Assembly: GCA_964392065.1 (NCBI GenBank)
Contig: CAYMOG010000002.1
Location: 65,396-129,395 of the forward strand
DNA: 64,000 bases
DNA from: JASBZA01 sp964392065
Lineage (GTDB): Bacteria; Bacillota; Clostridia; Saccharofermentanales; Fastidiosipilaceae
Direction of reading: 5' to 3'
The position numbers were made by a program, and so were the translations under genes. This document shows positions 1-8,240 of the stretch, in pieces. Below the pieces are notes generated by a model, which searched no databases, had not been told where the DNA came from, and worked only from the letters and a program-made list of their open reading frames with translations. The first letter of the stretch is position 1; each line of letters begins with the position of its first letter.

Positions 1-1956
1 TTCTAATAAAGCCTGATAACTCCTAGTATTCCAGAATTGATTGCCTTGCCAGGAGATAGGCATAATTTTCCCACTTAAACCTAATGTGTCAATATACTTT
101 ACAAGGCCAGATGGACCAGCTGCAAATGCCTTTACATACTGCGTATTTAATGCGCGAAGCTTCTCCTCATTTCGATCGTCCAATAATTTCAGTGGTGGAA
201 AAAGAAGACCTATTGCACTATTAAGACTTAAGCTTGCATGAATTTTTTCTAAGTTTTCATAACTAATACTTAAATATTCTTCTACAGGGATTAAGAATAA
301 TAGCGTCTTATTTCTATAAACTGAAGAAAAAGGTTCACCTCGCCAAAAAGGTAATGCGATAATCCCTTGATACTGCAATACTTCTTCTGATATGTTTTTC
401 TGATAATCTGCTCTTGGATTCGAGGCGTGCTGAATAGACATGAGTTTTTCCATACCAAGTCGTCTTAATTGGTTTAAATCACCCACTCTCCAGGGTACAT
501 CGATGCATATTTCAATGTGATCTGCATAGTAAGGTGTGTTCCCTAATTTTTCCAACTGAGACTTCACGCGCTCCCTAGGTAGTGGATGTTCCAATATTGC
601 GGGTGAAGATTCTAAGTCCTTAGCAGATACTGTGACGGAATGCTTATCGCTGTCTAAACGTAATGCAATATCTTCATCATAAGAGAATAGAGTCATCTTT
701 ATAGGTTTTTTTCTTGGTGAATAATGCACTTGATCTGCATTGTTGTTTTGTTTAGTCACGAATACTTCAAGAGGAAGATCGAGTTGGCGGAGGACCTCGG
801 GGTGAAATCCTTTGGCCATAAATTCAAAACGATTTTTGTTCATGATTACGCCACAAGGTGCAGATGCCTGAGTATTCCCAGATTGATCTCGTAAAGTTAA
901 ATGCGAGCCTTTTTCAGGTAAATAGCCAAAGCTTAATTTAGGGTTACGCTTAATATATATCTCTCCATTTTTAGCATCTTTATATACGAGTGTACCCACG
1001 TGTAAACCGATATGAGACGTTTCTTTCTCACTTAAGAACGTTTGGGATCTATCTAGTGTTAAGAGAGCATGTTGAAAATCTTCGCCACGATTAAATGCAA
1101 TTTTCAAATCTTCATTTCTTTCCTTAAGTGATCTCGCATGTGGTCTATCTTCATTAACTTCGTCGATTGCATTTCTGTAGATGGCCAAAGTCTGCCCAAC
1201 ATACCCATGACTACGAAGTCTCCCCTCAATTTTAAGAGAGGATACACCAGTCTTTAATATATCTTCGAGGATAGGCAAAGTGGATAGGTCCTTGGGGGAT
1301 AACCAGGCTTGTTGTTCGCGGTATTCCTTACCATCTTGAAGTAAAGTATAGGTTTTTCGACAGGCTTGTGCGCAATCCCCTCGATTAGCAGAACGCCCTC
1401 CCATAAATGTGGACATGTGACACTGACCGGATACACTGAAACAGAGGGCGCCATGTATAAATAATTCCGTTTCCATTTGGAGAGATTTAGCATAGGCACT
1501 GAGTTCCGTAATCTCTTCTAAGCTTAACTCTCTAGGGAAAACCACGCGTGAACAACCAAGATTCTTATACGCAAGAATTGCTTCCTTGGTACCCGCTGTG
1601 CATTGCGTGCTTGCATGGATATCTATCCCTTGAACGCGTTCGCGTAATTTCAGCATTAACCCGCGATCTTGTACAATAACAGCATGAAACCCACAGTCTC
1701 TAGCATACGTTGCAAGGTCCAAAGCTTCCTCTAACTCACGATCATAGAATAGAATATTTAAGGTGAGATATAATTTGCATGCATATTTTCGGGCTTGAGA
1801 AACTAAGTATGGAAAATCGTCTTGTGTCAGTTGTGCACGGTCTCCTCTCGCATTAAATCGGCCAACACCTAAATAAATGGCATCCGCACCATATTGAAGA
1901 GCTTCTTCAAAAGCTTCTATACTCCCCGCTGGAGCCAAAAGTTCTATTTTTCCCAT
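1..1956 (-). CDS. U32 family peptidase-like protein (with DUF3656-type C-terminal region), partial
   Basis: The reading frame is open from an ATG at 1956 to the left window edge, so 652 residues are visible and the C-terminus is missing. It opens with MGKIELLAPAGS, typical of U32 proteins. The U32 signature is at about residues 165-182 (ELFIHGALCFSVSGQCHMS), and C172, C179, C195 and C199 form the conserved four-cysteine cluster. Characterised U32 proteins (RlhA, TrhP, UbiU/V) use an Fe-S cluster for hydroxylation of RNA or quinone; many longer members are still called collagenase-like peptidases. The long region after about residue 350 fits the DUF3656-type long subgroup. The start overlaps the end of the upstream amidohydrolase gene by 13 bases, so the two are probably co-transcribed. 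The family is firm; an RNA-hydroxylation role is inferred from the family. Confidence 0.9.
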   Translation of the reverse strand, partial: MGKIELLAPAGSIEAFEEALQYGADAIYLGVGRFNARGDRAQLTQDDFPYLVSQARKYACKLYLTLNILFYDRELEEALDLATYARDCGFHAVIVQDRGLMLKLRERVQGIDIHASTQCTAGTKEAILAYKNLGCSRVVFPRELSLEEITELSAYAKSLQMETELFIHGALCFSVSGQCHMSTFMGGRSANRGDCAQACRKTYTLLQDGKEYREQQAWLSPKDLSTLPILEDILKTGVSSLKIEGRLRSHGYVGQTLAIYRNAIDEVNEDRPHARSLKERNEDLKIAFNRGEDFQHALLTLDRSQTFLSEKETSHIGLHVGTLVYKDAKNGEIYIKRNPKLSFGYLPEKGSHLTLRDQSGNTQASAPCGVIMNKNRFEFMAKGFHPEVLRQLDLPLEVFVTKQNNNADQVHYSPRKKPIKMTLFSYDEDIALRLDSDKHSVTVSAKDLESSPAILEHPLPRERVKSQLEKLGNTPYYADHIEICIDVPWRVGDLNQLRRLGMEKLMSIQHASNPRADYQKNISEEVLQYQGIIALPFWRGEPFSSVYRNKTLLFLIPVEEYLSISYENLEKIHASLSLNSAIGLLFPPLKLLDDRNEEKLRALNTQYVKAFAAGPSGLVKYIDTLGLSGKIMPISWQGNQFWNTRSYQALLE

Positions 1957-3518
1957 GTAATCACCTGTTTATCTTCTAATATTTTCCCGCGATTGAAACT
2001 CAATATGGGCTGTAGATCTTTCACAAGTCTTGGATTATCTAGTGCATCCATGTTGCGTAAATCGAGTACATTAAGATTAGCGTCTTGTCCTAACGCTATC
2101 TTCCCTGATGTATTTTCTCTGTAAAAGAACCACTGATTGGTTTCGCTATGGAGTTTCAACGCTTCATTAAACTGGAACGATTCTTCGGCTAGAGGATGAG
2201 ACATAGCAGCTGCAATCGTATGATACGGATTGTTACTTTCTACTGGACTATCGGAACTAAAACCTTCATGAATGCCCATCTTCCATGCCGTTTTAAATAG
2301 ATAGGAATTTTCTAATCGTTCTCCAAGTCTAGATTCTGCCATATCCCAATCGCTAACGGCAAACATAGGCTGTGTAAGTATACCTAATCCAGACGCATGT
2401 AATTTATGGAGCAAGTGTCTGTCATGAATTTGTGCATGAATAATGCTATGACGATTCGGATTATGAGGTGCTTTATCTCCCATGATTTCGACATATGCAT
2501 GCACTATATCTTCCAAAGCCCGATCACCAATGGCATGTAGAACAAGCGTAACTTGATAATTTTCCGCTGCTTGAAACCAGTGTAGCAATTCCTCATAAGG
2601 AATCAGATCTGCACCAAAAGTTTCCATATCTTTATAAGGTTCTCGTAATAGAGCTGTTCTTCCTCCCAAACTACCATCTTTAAATAGTTTTACTTGTGAA
2701 ATCGTAATTTTTTCGTGGTCTTGATACTTCGCTTGTAATGCTAAGAATACAGGAATTTCCTCCCAAGAGGATAAGCAAATCTGTGCAAAATAGTTCGGTA
2801 AATGGGGATTTTCATCATATACCGACTCAAGAACAGTCCAGAATTCCTCATCTGAACCTAAATACACATCATTTGATGCGAAGTCTTGTATCCCGAGTTT
2901 GGCTAAATGTTTAAGTGCGAAAAGAATCTTTCTCTTCTTTTCTTCAAAAGTATCGTCTTCCACTAGTCCAAGCACATGGTTATAAAAATCTTCCGTTATT
3001 ATTCCATTAGGTTTACCCTCTGAATCGACACCTACGAAGCTCTTGTCTTTTTCTCTCCATACTTTCCAGTTTATTTGGTCTAGTAGCGCTTGGTTTGCCA
3101 GACCTACATGGCCACATATTCTAGAACAAAGCAAAGGTATACCATGACTAACTTGGTTTAACTCTATGAGGCTAGGTCTTCTCTTCTCTTCAAATTGCTC
3201 TTCATTCCATGCACTTAAATAGACAAACGAAGTACTTGGTTCTAGATTTAACATATATTGGTCGACTACGCTTAGAAAATCTGCAATAGTTTTCGTTTTT
3301 CTTATCGGAGGCATCAGTTCACGTACAGACCAATTATATAAGTGTAAATGGCTATCCATTAACCCAGGAAGAACTAGTCGCTTATCGAGGTCAATCTTTC
3401 TAGCCATGCTAAAATCCATTGCATGTTCAGAAACAAATTTTCCATTCTTAATATATAAATCTTTAAATTCAAATCCTGTCGGGGTGTAGGCCAAAGTATT
3501 TTTCAAATGAAATTGCAT
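1944..3518 (-). CDS. Amidohydrolase family protein (YtcJ-like)
   Basis: This 524-residue protein has the layout of the Amidohydro_3/YtcJ group: a small beta-sandwich, then a TIM barrel entered through VLPGLMDSHLHL (metal ligands H57 and H59). Further barrel motifs are LHAIGDRAL near residue 330, IIHAQIHD, and the late SSDSPV loop that carries the catalytic Asp. Members hydrolyse C-N bonds in amides or ureas, but substrates are mostly unknown and nothing here points to one. The gene precedes and overlaps the U32 gene and is divergent from the patB-like gene, with 95 bases between the two starts. Product class is firm, substrate unknown. Confidence 0.88.
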   Translation of the reverse strand: MQFHLKNTLAYTPTGFEFKDLYIKNGKFVSEHAMDFSMARKIDLDKRLVLPGLMDSHLHLYNWSVRELMPPIRKTKTIADFLSVVDQYMLNLEPSTSFVYLSAWNEEQFEEKRRPSLIELNQVSHGIPLLCSRICGHVGLANQALLDQINWKVWREKDKSFVGVDSEGKPNGIITEDFYNHVLGLVEDDTFEEKKRKILFALKHLAKLGIQDFASNDVYLGSDEEFWTVLESVYDENPHLPNYFAQICLSSWEEIPVFLALQAKYQDHEKITISQVKLFKDGSLGGRTALLREPYKDMETFGADLIPYEELLHWFQAAENYQVTLVLHAIGDRALEDIVHAYVEIMGDKAPHNPNRHSIIHAQIHDRHLLHKLHASGLGILTQPMFAVSDWDMAESRLGERLENSYLFKTAWKMGIHEGFSSDSPVESNNPYHTIAAAMSHPLAEESFQFNEALKLHSETNQWFFYRENTSGKIALGQDANLNVLDLRNMDALDNPRLVKDLQPILSFNRGKILEDKQVITWEK

Positions 3519-3613
3519 ATTTTACTCCACATTCTCCTATTTACATGTACACTATTTATATTCACTGACATTCTATAATAGATTGACAGAAAACATGGGA
3601 GGAATCGTAGGTA

Positions 3614-4801
3614 ATGATACAGTATAATTTCGATAAAATTATTGATAGAACGCACACAAATGCTGCAAAGCATTCCAATTTCGAACGAAAGGATAGAAAG
3701 GCTCAATATATTCCATTGTCTGTGGCCGATATGGATTTGGCTGTGGCACCCGTCATTGAGGAAGCCATGGTAGAAGTAAGTCGCAGGGGGATTTATGGCT
3801 ATACTTCGCTTGATGCAGACTCGCGTTATAGAGATAGTTTTGTTTCATGGTTATCGAGAAGATTTGATTTGGCTATAGAGAATGAGACGATTGTATTTAC
3901 CGATGGTACTCTAGAACTTGTAAAATCTGCTATCTATGCGTTTACTAATCCAGGAGACGGGATCATTATCCAGAGACCTGTATATGGATCCTTTACAAAA
4001 ATTATTGAGAATCAATGCAATCGTCACGTTGTAGATGCACGCTTGATTTCTGATGAAAACAATTACTATTCAATAGATTTCCTTGCGTTGGAAGAAGCAT
4101 GTAAACAAGCCAGAAATAAAATTTTTCTTCTCTGTTCACCTCATAATCCTGTAGGAAGAGTGTGGTCTGTAGAAGAATTACAACAAATCTTAGAAATCTG
4201 TAGAGCAAATGATGTCTTATTAATTTCAGATGAAGTACACGCGGACCTCATAAGACAGGAGAAAAAACATACACCGATTCTTTCACTTGCTCAAGAATCC
4301 GATAAGATTATTCAAATCATGGCTATAAGTAAAGCATTTAATTGTGCGGGACTTAGCTGTGCCAATGGTATAATTCCGAACCGTAGACTTAGACAACAAG
4401 TTCAGGCCGTCCACGGTCAACGTATGGCAAGCCCCTTTGCTCTCGAAGCACAAGTTGCTGCCTACAGTGAGGAAGGTGAGAAATGGTTGAACGCTTTAAA
4501 CCACTATTTAGATGGTACGATTGATTTAGTAATAAGATATTTCCAGGAAGAACTCCCCTCTTTGCGTATTAATAAGCCTGAAGGCACCTATATACTTTGG
4601 ATGGATTTTAAGGATCTGGGCTTAAGTCCAGAAGAAATTCATGAAGCAATTTATGAAGATGCAAAAGTTATACTCCAAGATGGAACGGTTCACGATCCCG
4701 ATGAAGGAGCTTACTTCCAGAGAATGTGTATTCCAACTCCAAGACCTCTTGTAAAAGAAGCTTGCCAACGGATTGTCACAGCGATTAAGAAAAAAATATA
4801 G
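3614..4801 (+). CDS. patB: MalY/PatB family PLP-dependent C-S lyase (cystathionine beta-lyase type)
   Basis: This 395-residue fold-type I PLP enzyme opens with YNFDKIIDRTHTNAAKHS and has the PLSVADMD motif of the MalY/PatB branch. Pyridoxal-binding residues visible are N178 in the HNP motif, D206 in SDEVHADL and the Schiff-base lysine K240 in ISKAFNCAG. Relatives cleave cystathionine or cysteine conjugates to pyruvate, ammonia and a thiol; MalY of E. coli also acts as a regulator. The start follows a GGGAGGA ribosome binding site at 3597-3603. A TATAAT box lies at 3574-3579, but no good -35 stands ahead of it. The gene is monocistronic and ends at a hairpin terminator. The true substrate cannot be read from sequence. 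Confidence 0.9.
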   Translation: MIQYNFDKIIDRTHTNAAKHSNFERKDRKAQYIPLSVADMDLAVAPVIEEAMVEVSRRGIYGYTSLDADSRYRDSFVSWLSRRFDLAIENETIVFTDGTLELVKSAIYAFTNPGDGIIIQRPVYGSFTKIIENQCNRHVVDARLISDENNYYSIDFLALEEACKQARNKIFLLCSPHNPVGRVWSVEELQQILEICRANDVLLISDEVHADLIRQEKKHTPILSLAQESDKIIQIMAISKAFNCAGLSCANGIIPNRRLRQQVQAVHGQRMASPFALEAQVAAYSEEGEKWLNALNHYLDGTIDLVIRYFQEELPSLRINKPEGTYILWMDFKDLGLSPEEIHEAIYEDAKVILQDGTVHDPDEGAYFQRMCIPTPRPLVKEACQRIVTAIKKKI

Positions 4802-4830
4802 CATAATCAATATATTCTATATTAAGCTAT

Positions 4831-4876
4831 AGCCCCGATAGTTTTGAGAAAATCAAAGGTCGGGGCTGTTCTACTT
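4831..4876 (+). terminator. Intrinsic terminator of the patB-like gene
   Basis: An 8-bp stem AGCCCCGA (4831-4838) pairs with TCGGGGCT (4860-4867). A second inner helix, TTTGA with TCAAA, lies within the loop. A T-rich stretch follows on the plus strand. On the minus strand no U-tract follows, so it probably serves mainly the plus-strand gene; pckG ends facing it. Confidence 0.75.
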
Positions 4877-4901
4877 TTGTAATGCTGACAAAATTAATAA
4901 A

Positions 4902-6635
4902 CTAGGATAAACTTTTTTCTTGTTGTTCTAGTGCATGATAAATTTCTTCCGGTATATTTTTAAACTGTTCGAGGAAACTTCTAATAGCCTTTGTTTCTTG
5001 TTGCCATTCTTCTTTATCTACGGTTAATAAAGCATTTCGCATAGTCGCTTCCGTTACAGGGATACCTTCGAGGTTTATAGCACTTGTATCTGGGATGTAA
5101 CCAATTGGAGTATCAACGACTTGGGCATCGTTTTCTAAACGTTTAAGTATCCATTCCATAACACGAAAATTCTCACGATAACCAGGCCAGATATAAGAAC
5201 CTTCATTATCTTGTCGGAACCAGTTTACACGAAACATTTTGGGTTTTTCTTTTAACTGTCCACCAATATTTAGCCAGTTTTGTAAATAACGCGATAAACT
5301 GGAGCCTAAGAAATCCATCATGCCAAATGGATTTCGATCGACTCGGTCTTCGCGATCTGCAAATAAAGAAACGCCATAGAACAAGCCTTCCTCATAAGTT
5401 CTAGCTTCACGCACTAAGGGATCTAATTGTTTGGATCTACCTCCGAAAATGATGGCAGATATTGGTATACCCGTGGTCTCGTTCCAATGGGAGGACATAG
5501 AAGGGAATTTATCTGCATCAACACAAAATCTTCCATTATTGTTAAATGGGCTCTCTGGGTTAGTATTCTTATTCCAAGGCAATCCCTGCCAATCGGTTAG
5601 GGTTTCAGGAATCTCTTCTTCTTTACCTTGCCACCATGGGTGGCCATCAGAATCCACGGCTACATTGGAGAAAATTACCTCTTCATAAATTGCTTTCTCT
5701 GCGTAAGGAGACGTTCTCTTATTTGTACCACTTAAAACAGAATAGAAACCTGCGTCAGGATTAATAGCCCACAATCTTCCGTCAGGCCCCACATGAAGCC
5801 AAGCCGAATCATCACTTACTGTGAAACAGCGGTAACCCTTGGCATAGAGTGGAGGACTTAGAAAAGCTAAGTTACTCTTACCACAATATCCTGGAAAAGC
5901 CCCTGCAATATAATGTATTTCACCGGATGGATTTTCTATACCCAGAATCATCATGTGTTCGGCTAACCAGGATTCTTGAACGGCTTGAGCAGAACCCATC
6001 ACCATTGCAAAGGACCCTTTACATTGATAAGCATAACCACCGTAGTCGGTATTGAGTGTGTAACAAGCGTTCAATTCAGGGAAATGGACCACCATGCGTT
6101 GATCCAGCGCTAAGTTTCCTGTGACATGCACGCCGCGTAGAAAATCATTATGTTCACCTATAGCTTTCCATGCAACATCACCCATGCGACTGAGCTTTCT
6201 TACATGAAGCACAACTTGAAGAGAATCGGTAAGTTGTATACCTGATTTAGCAAAAGGAGATCTCGGTGGCCCCATCAGATAAGGAATGACATACATAACC
6301 TTACCTTCTAACTGACCAGTAATTAGTGTCTCAACTTCTTGCAGCATATCGGTGCTGTTTCGCCATGCCAAAGCATCCGAAGCATCCTCTTCACTTTCTG
6401 TGCAAAAATAATTTGTAATTACATGAAGATTGGTATCGTTGGGATAATTATGAAAGGCATAAGAATTGGGATAATGCGTGGGGTTCAAAGGGGTTAATAT
6501 ACCTTCTGCAACAGCGACTTGAGTTAAGCGCTTCTCCTCCTCTTCGGAGCCATCACACCAGTAAATAGAGTCAGGTCTACATATTTGGGCAATCTTCTCC
6601 ACCCAAGTTCTTACATAATCATTTGTAATAAGCAT
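4902..6635 (-). CDS. pckG: Phosphoenolpyruvate carboxykinase (GTP)
   Basis: This 577-residue protein converts oxaloacetate and GTP to phosphoenolpyruvate, CO2 and GDP, or works in reverse as an anaplerotic CO2-fixing step, which is common in fermenters. GTP-type PEPCK landmarks are present: the P-loop FPGYCGKSNLA at 247-257 with the hyperreactive cysteine C251, the kinase-2 motif VSDDSAWL at 273-280, INPDAGFYSV at 291-300 and GIPISAIIFGGRS. Two P-loop positions differ from the usual ACGKTN (Y for A and S for T). It is the last gene of the DUF4080-pgi-rsmA operon, 14 bases after rsmA, with only a weak ribosome binding site. Together with fumarase elsewhere in the window it suggests a C4 branch of fermentation. 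Confidence 0.93.
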   Translation of the reverse strand: MLITNDYVRTWVEKIAQICRPDSIYWCDGSEEEEKRLTQVAVAEGILTPLNPTHYPNSYAFHNYPNDTNLHVITNYFCTESEEDASDALAWRNSTDMLQEVETLITGQLEGKVMYVIPYLMGPPRSPFAKSGIQLTDSLQVVLHVRKLSRMGDVAWKAIGEHNDFLRGVHVTGNLALDQRMVVHFPELNACYTLNTDYGGYAYQCKGSFAMVMGSAQAVQESWLAEHMMILGIENPSGEIHYIAGAFPGYCGKSNLAFLSPPLYAKGYRCFTVSDDSAWLHVGPDGRLWAINPDAGFYSVLSGTNKRTSPYAEKAIYEEVIFSNVAVDSDGHPWWQGKEEEIPETLTDWQGLPWNKNTNPESPFNNNGRFCVDADKFPSMSSHWNETTGIPISAIIFGGRSKQLDPLVREARTYEEGLFYGVSLFADREDRVDRNPFGMMDFLGSSLSRYLQNWLNIGGQLKEKPKMFRVNWFRQDNEGSYIWPGYRENFRVMEWILKRLENDAQVVDTPIGYIPDTSAINLEGIPVTEATMRNALLTVDKEEWQQETKAIRSFLEQFKNIPEEIYHALEQQEKSLS

Positions 6636-6649
6636 AATTTCTACCGTGC

Positions 6650-7525
6650 TTACAAAAATAAGAAGCGGGTGAGGGACATGAAGTCTTCGGACTCAAGTTC
6701 CTCGGCTCTTATTGATGCTGACATATCTTCCTGTTCTAGCCATCTGGCAACACTCGATTTAAGTCCAGCTTGTTCGAAGGAATTCACTAGGGTTTTCCTA
6801 CGTTGGGAGAAAGCAAGTTTAATGGTATGTAATAATAAGTGGCCATGGCGTTCAAGAAATAAAACCTGTTTACGTTTCATACTCTTCTCAACTAATATAA
6901 ATTGAGAGTCAACGTGAGGGCTAGGATAAAACTTATCTCTAGATACCTTGTGCATTGCTCTAATATCTCCATAGCAAGTAATAAACTTATTAAGCCAACC
7001 CTGGTTCTTGCTCTTGCTTTTGCCATCTCCTTCTCGCCCACAAATCCTAGGCACTGCATCTTCTTGTACCAAGAACAGTAACGACTGGGCTTGTGGTAAT
7101 TCTACTATACATTGACTAATCAAGTCAGACGTTATGTAATAAGGTAGATTAGCAACTATATGTAGATCATCCTTTTCTTCTTCAGTAAACAAAAAGGAAA
7201 GGTCTAGTGTTGTGGCATCGGTTACGATTCCTTGGACATTGGGAAATTTTCTCGATAAATCGGCAATAATTTCTTGTAGACTATTATCGATTTCTATTGT
7301 GACTAAACTCTTCGCCCTCTTTGCAAGCACCCGGCTTAAACTCGCAGCGCCTGTTCCTATTTCCAATACATGATGGAACCCATCGGGATAGATTTCATCC
7401 ATTATCCGAGACAAATAAGTCTCGTTATACAAGAAATTTTGACCTAAATCATATTTAGGTACAACATTAAACTGATTTAAATATGCAAGGAAATCTTGCT
7501 TAGTTTCAATTATTTTATTCTTCAT
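6650..7525 (-). CDS. rsmA: 16S rRNA (adenine(1518)-N(6)/adenine(1519)-N(6))-dimethyltransferase
   Basis: RsmA/KsgA dimethylates two adjacent adenines in the 3'-terminal helix-45 loop of 16S rRNA late in 30S assembly. The 291-residue length is usual. Seen are the N-terminal DLGQNFLYNETYLSRIMD block, the SAM-binding motif VLEIGTGAASLSRVLAKRA (about 53-71), the acidic loop VTIEID, and the catalytic motif IV ANLPYYIT. The start overlaps the end of the DUF2344 gene by 11 bases, implying translational coupling. Loss of this enzyme gives kasugamycin resistance in other bacteria. Confidence 0.95.
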   Translation of the reverse strand: MKNKIIETKQDFLAYLNQFNVVPKYDLGQNFLYNETYLSRIMDEIYPDGFHHVLEIGTGAASLSRVLAKRAKSLVTIEIDNSLQEIIADLSRKFPNVQGIVTDATTLDLSFLFTEEEKDDLHIVANLPYYITSDLISQCIVELPQAQSLLFLVQEDAVPRICGREGDGKSKSKNQGWLNKFITCYGDIRAMHKVSRDKFYPSPHVDSQFILVEKSMKRKQVLFLERHGHLLLHTIKLAFSQRRKTLVNSFEQAGLKSSVARWLEQEDMSASIRAEELESEDFMSLTRFLFL

Positions 7526-8240
7526 ACCACTTTATCTCCTGTATATCTTGGCCTCTTGTGATGGGCTGGACAAGGTACCTATCTTCTTTTTTCTTTTTAA
7601 TCCACAACTCTTTACGAACAATATCTATATCCAAGTAGTCTTCGAATGTACTATATTTTTCCAACGCCTGAAGAAATAAATCTGCCCGAAGATTCTTCTT
7701 GCTCCCTGCATAGACACGTAAGAAATAGCAATCATTTCCTTGGGCTTTGGCCTCATAAACTAATGGTTTAATATCGACATCCTTATAGCGTTTCTTGCTG
7801 AATTTCTGAACGATGATGTTCTCTTGATTCATTAAATTTTCCATAACTGGGCTTATATTTGGATAAGAGAACACATAGTCGGCGAGACGAACTAAACCCA
7901 TAATAGTTTCTGTTTTGGTTTCCTCTATCTCCTCAAGAGATAACAATTCTAAACCTTCAACGCATTGGCTCTGGATTGTTCTCGCTATTTCCTCAAGGCT
8001 TACTACTTCTTCAAAATGGATATCGACGTATTCAGATTCAGAGCGTATACCTACAGGAGTCGGCAATGCAAATACAAACTGAGGTCTTGGATTATAGCCT
8101 TGTGAGTATAGTAAGGGGAGCTTTGCACGCAGAAGTATCCGTTGTAAAGCTCTCATGCGATCGAGATGCGCAACCCACATCAAGGGACCCTCCCAACGAA
8201 AACATAACCTTACTTTATAGATTTCCTTTGCCTTAGTCAT
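7515..8240 (-). CDS. TIGR03936/DUF2344 radical SAM-associated protein
   Basis: This 241-residue protein starts with YKVRLCFRWEGPLMWVAHLDRMRALQRIL and continues with SQGYNPRPQFVFALPTPVGIRSESEYVDI, the hallmark of the DUF2344 (TIGR03936) family. Members are found adjacent to, or fused with, a B12-binding radical-SAM protein of the TIGR03960 family. That is the arrangement here, with the two reading frames overlapping by 8 bases. No cysteine cluster is present, so it is probably a partner or substrate-binding subunit rather than the radical enzyme. The reaction catalysed by the pair is, to my knowledge, not established. Confidence 0.88.
   Translation of the reverse strand: MTKAKEIYKVRLCFRWEGPLMWVAHLDRMRALQRILLRAKLPLLYSQGYNPRPQFVFALPTPVGIRSESEYVDIHFEEVVSLEEIARTIQSQCVEGLELLSLEEIEETKTETIMGLVRLADYVFSYPNISPVMENLMNQENIIVQKFSKKRYKDVDIKPLVYEAKAQGNDCYFLRVYAGSKKNLRADLFLQALEKYSTFEDYLDIDIVRKELWIKKKKEDRYLVQPITRGQDIQEIKWYEE

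Noticed and set aside
3503..3706. Minus-strand frame across the amidohydrolase-patB gap
   Set aside because: It overlaps both real gene starts and their control region, and has no recognisable motif.
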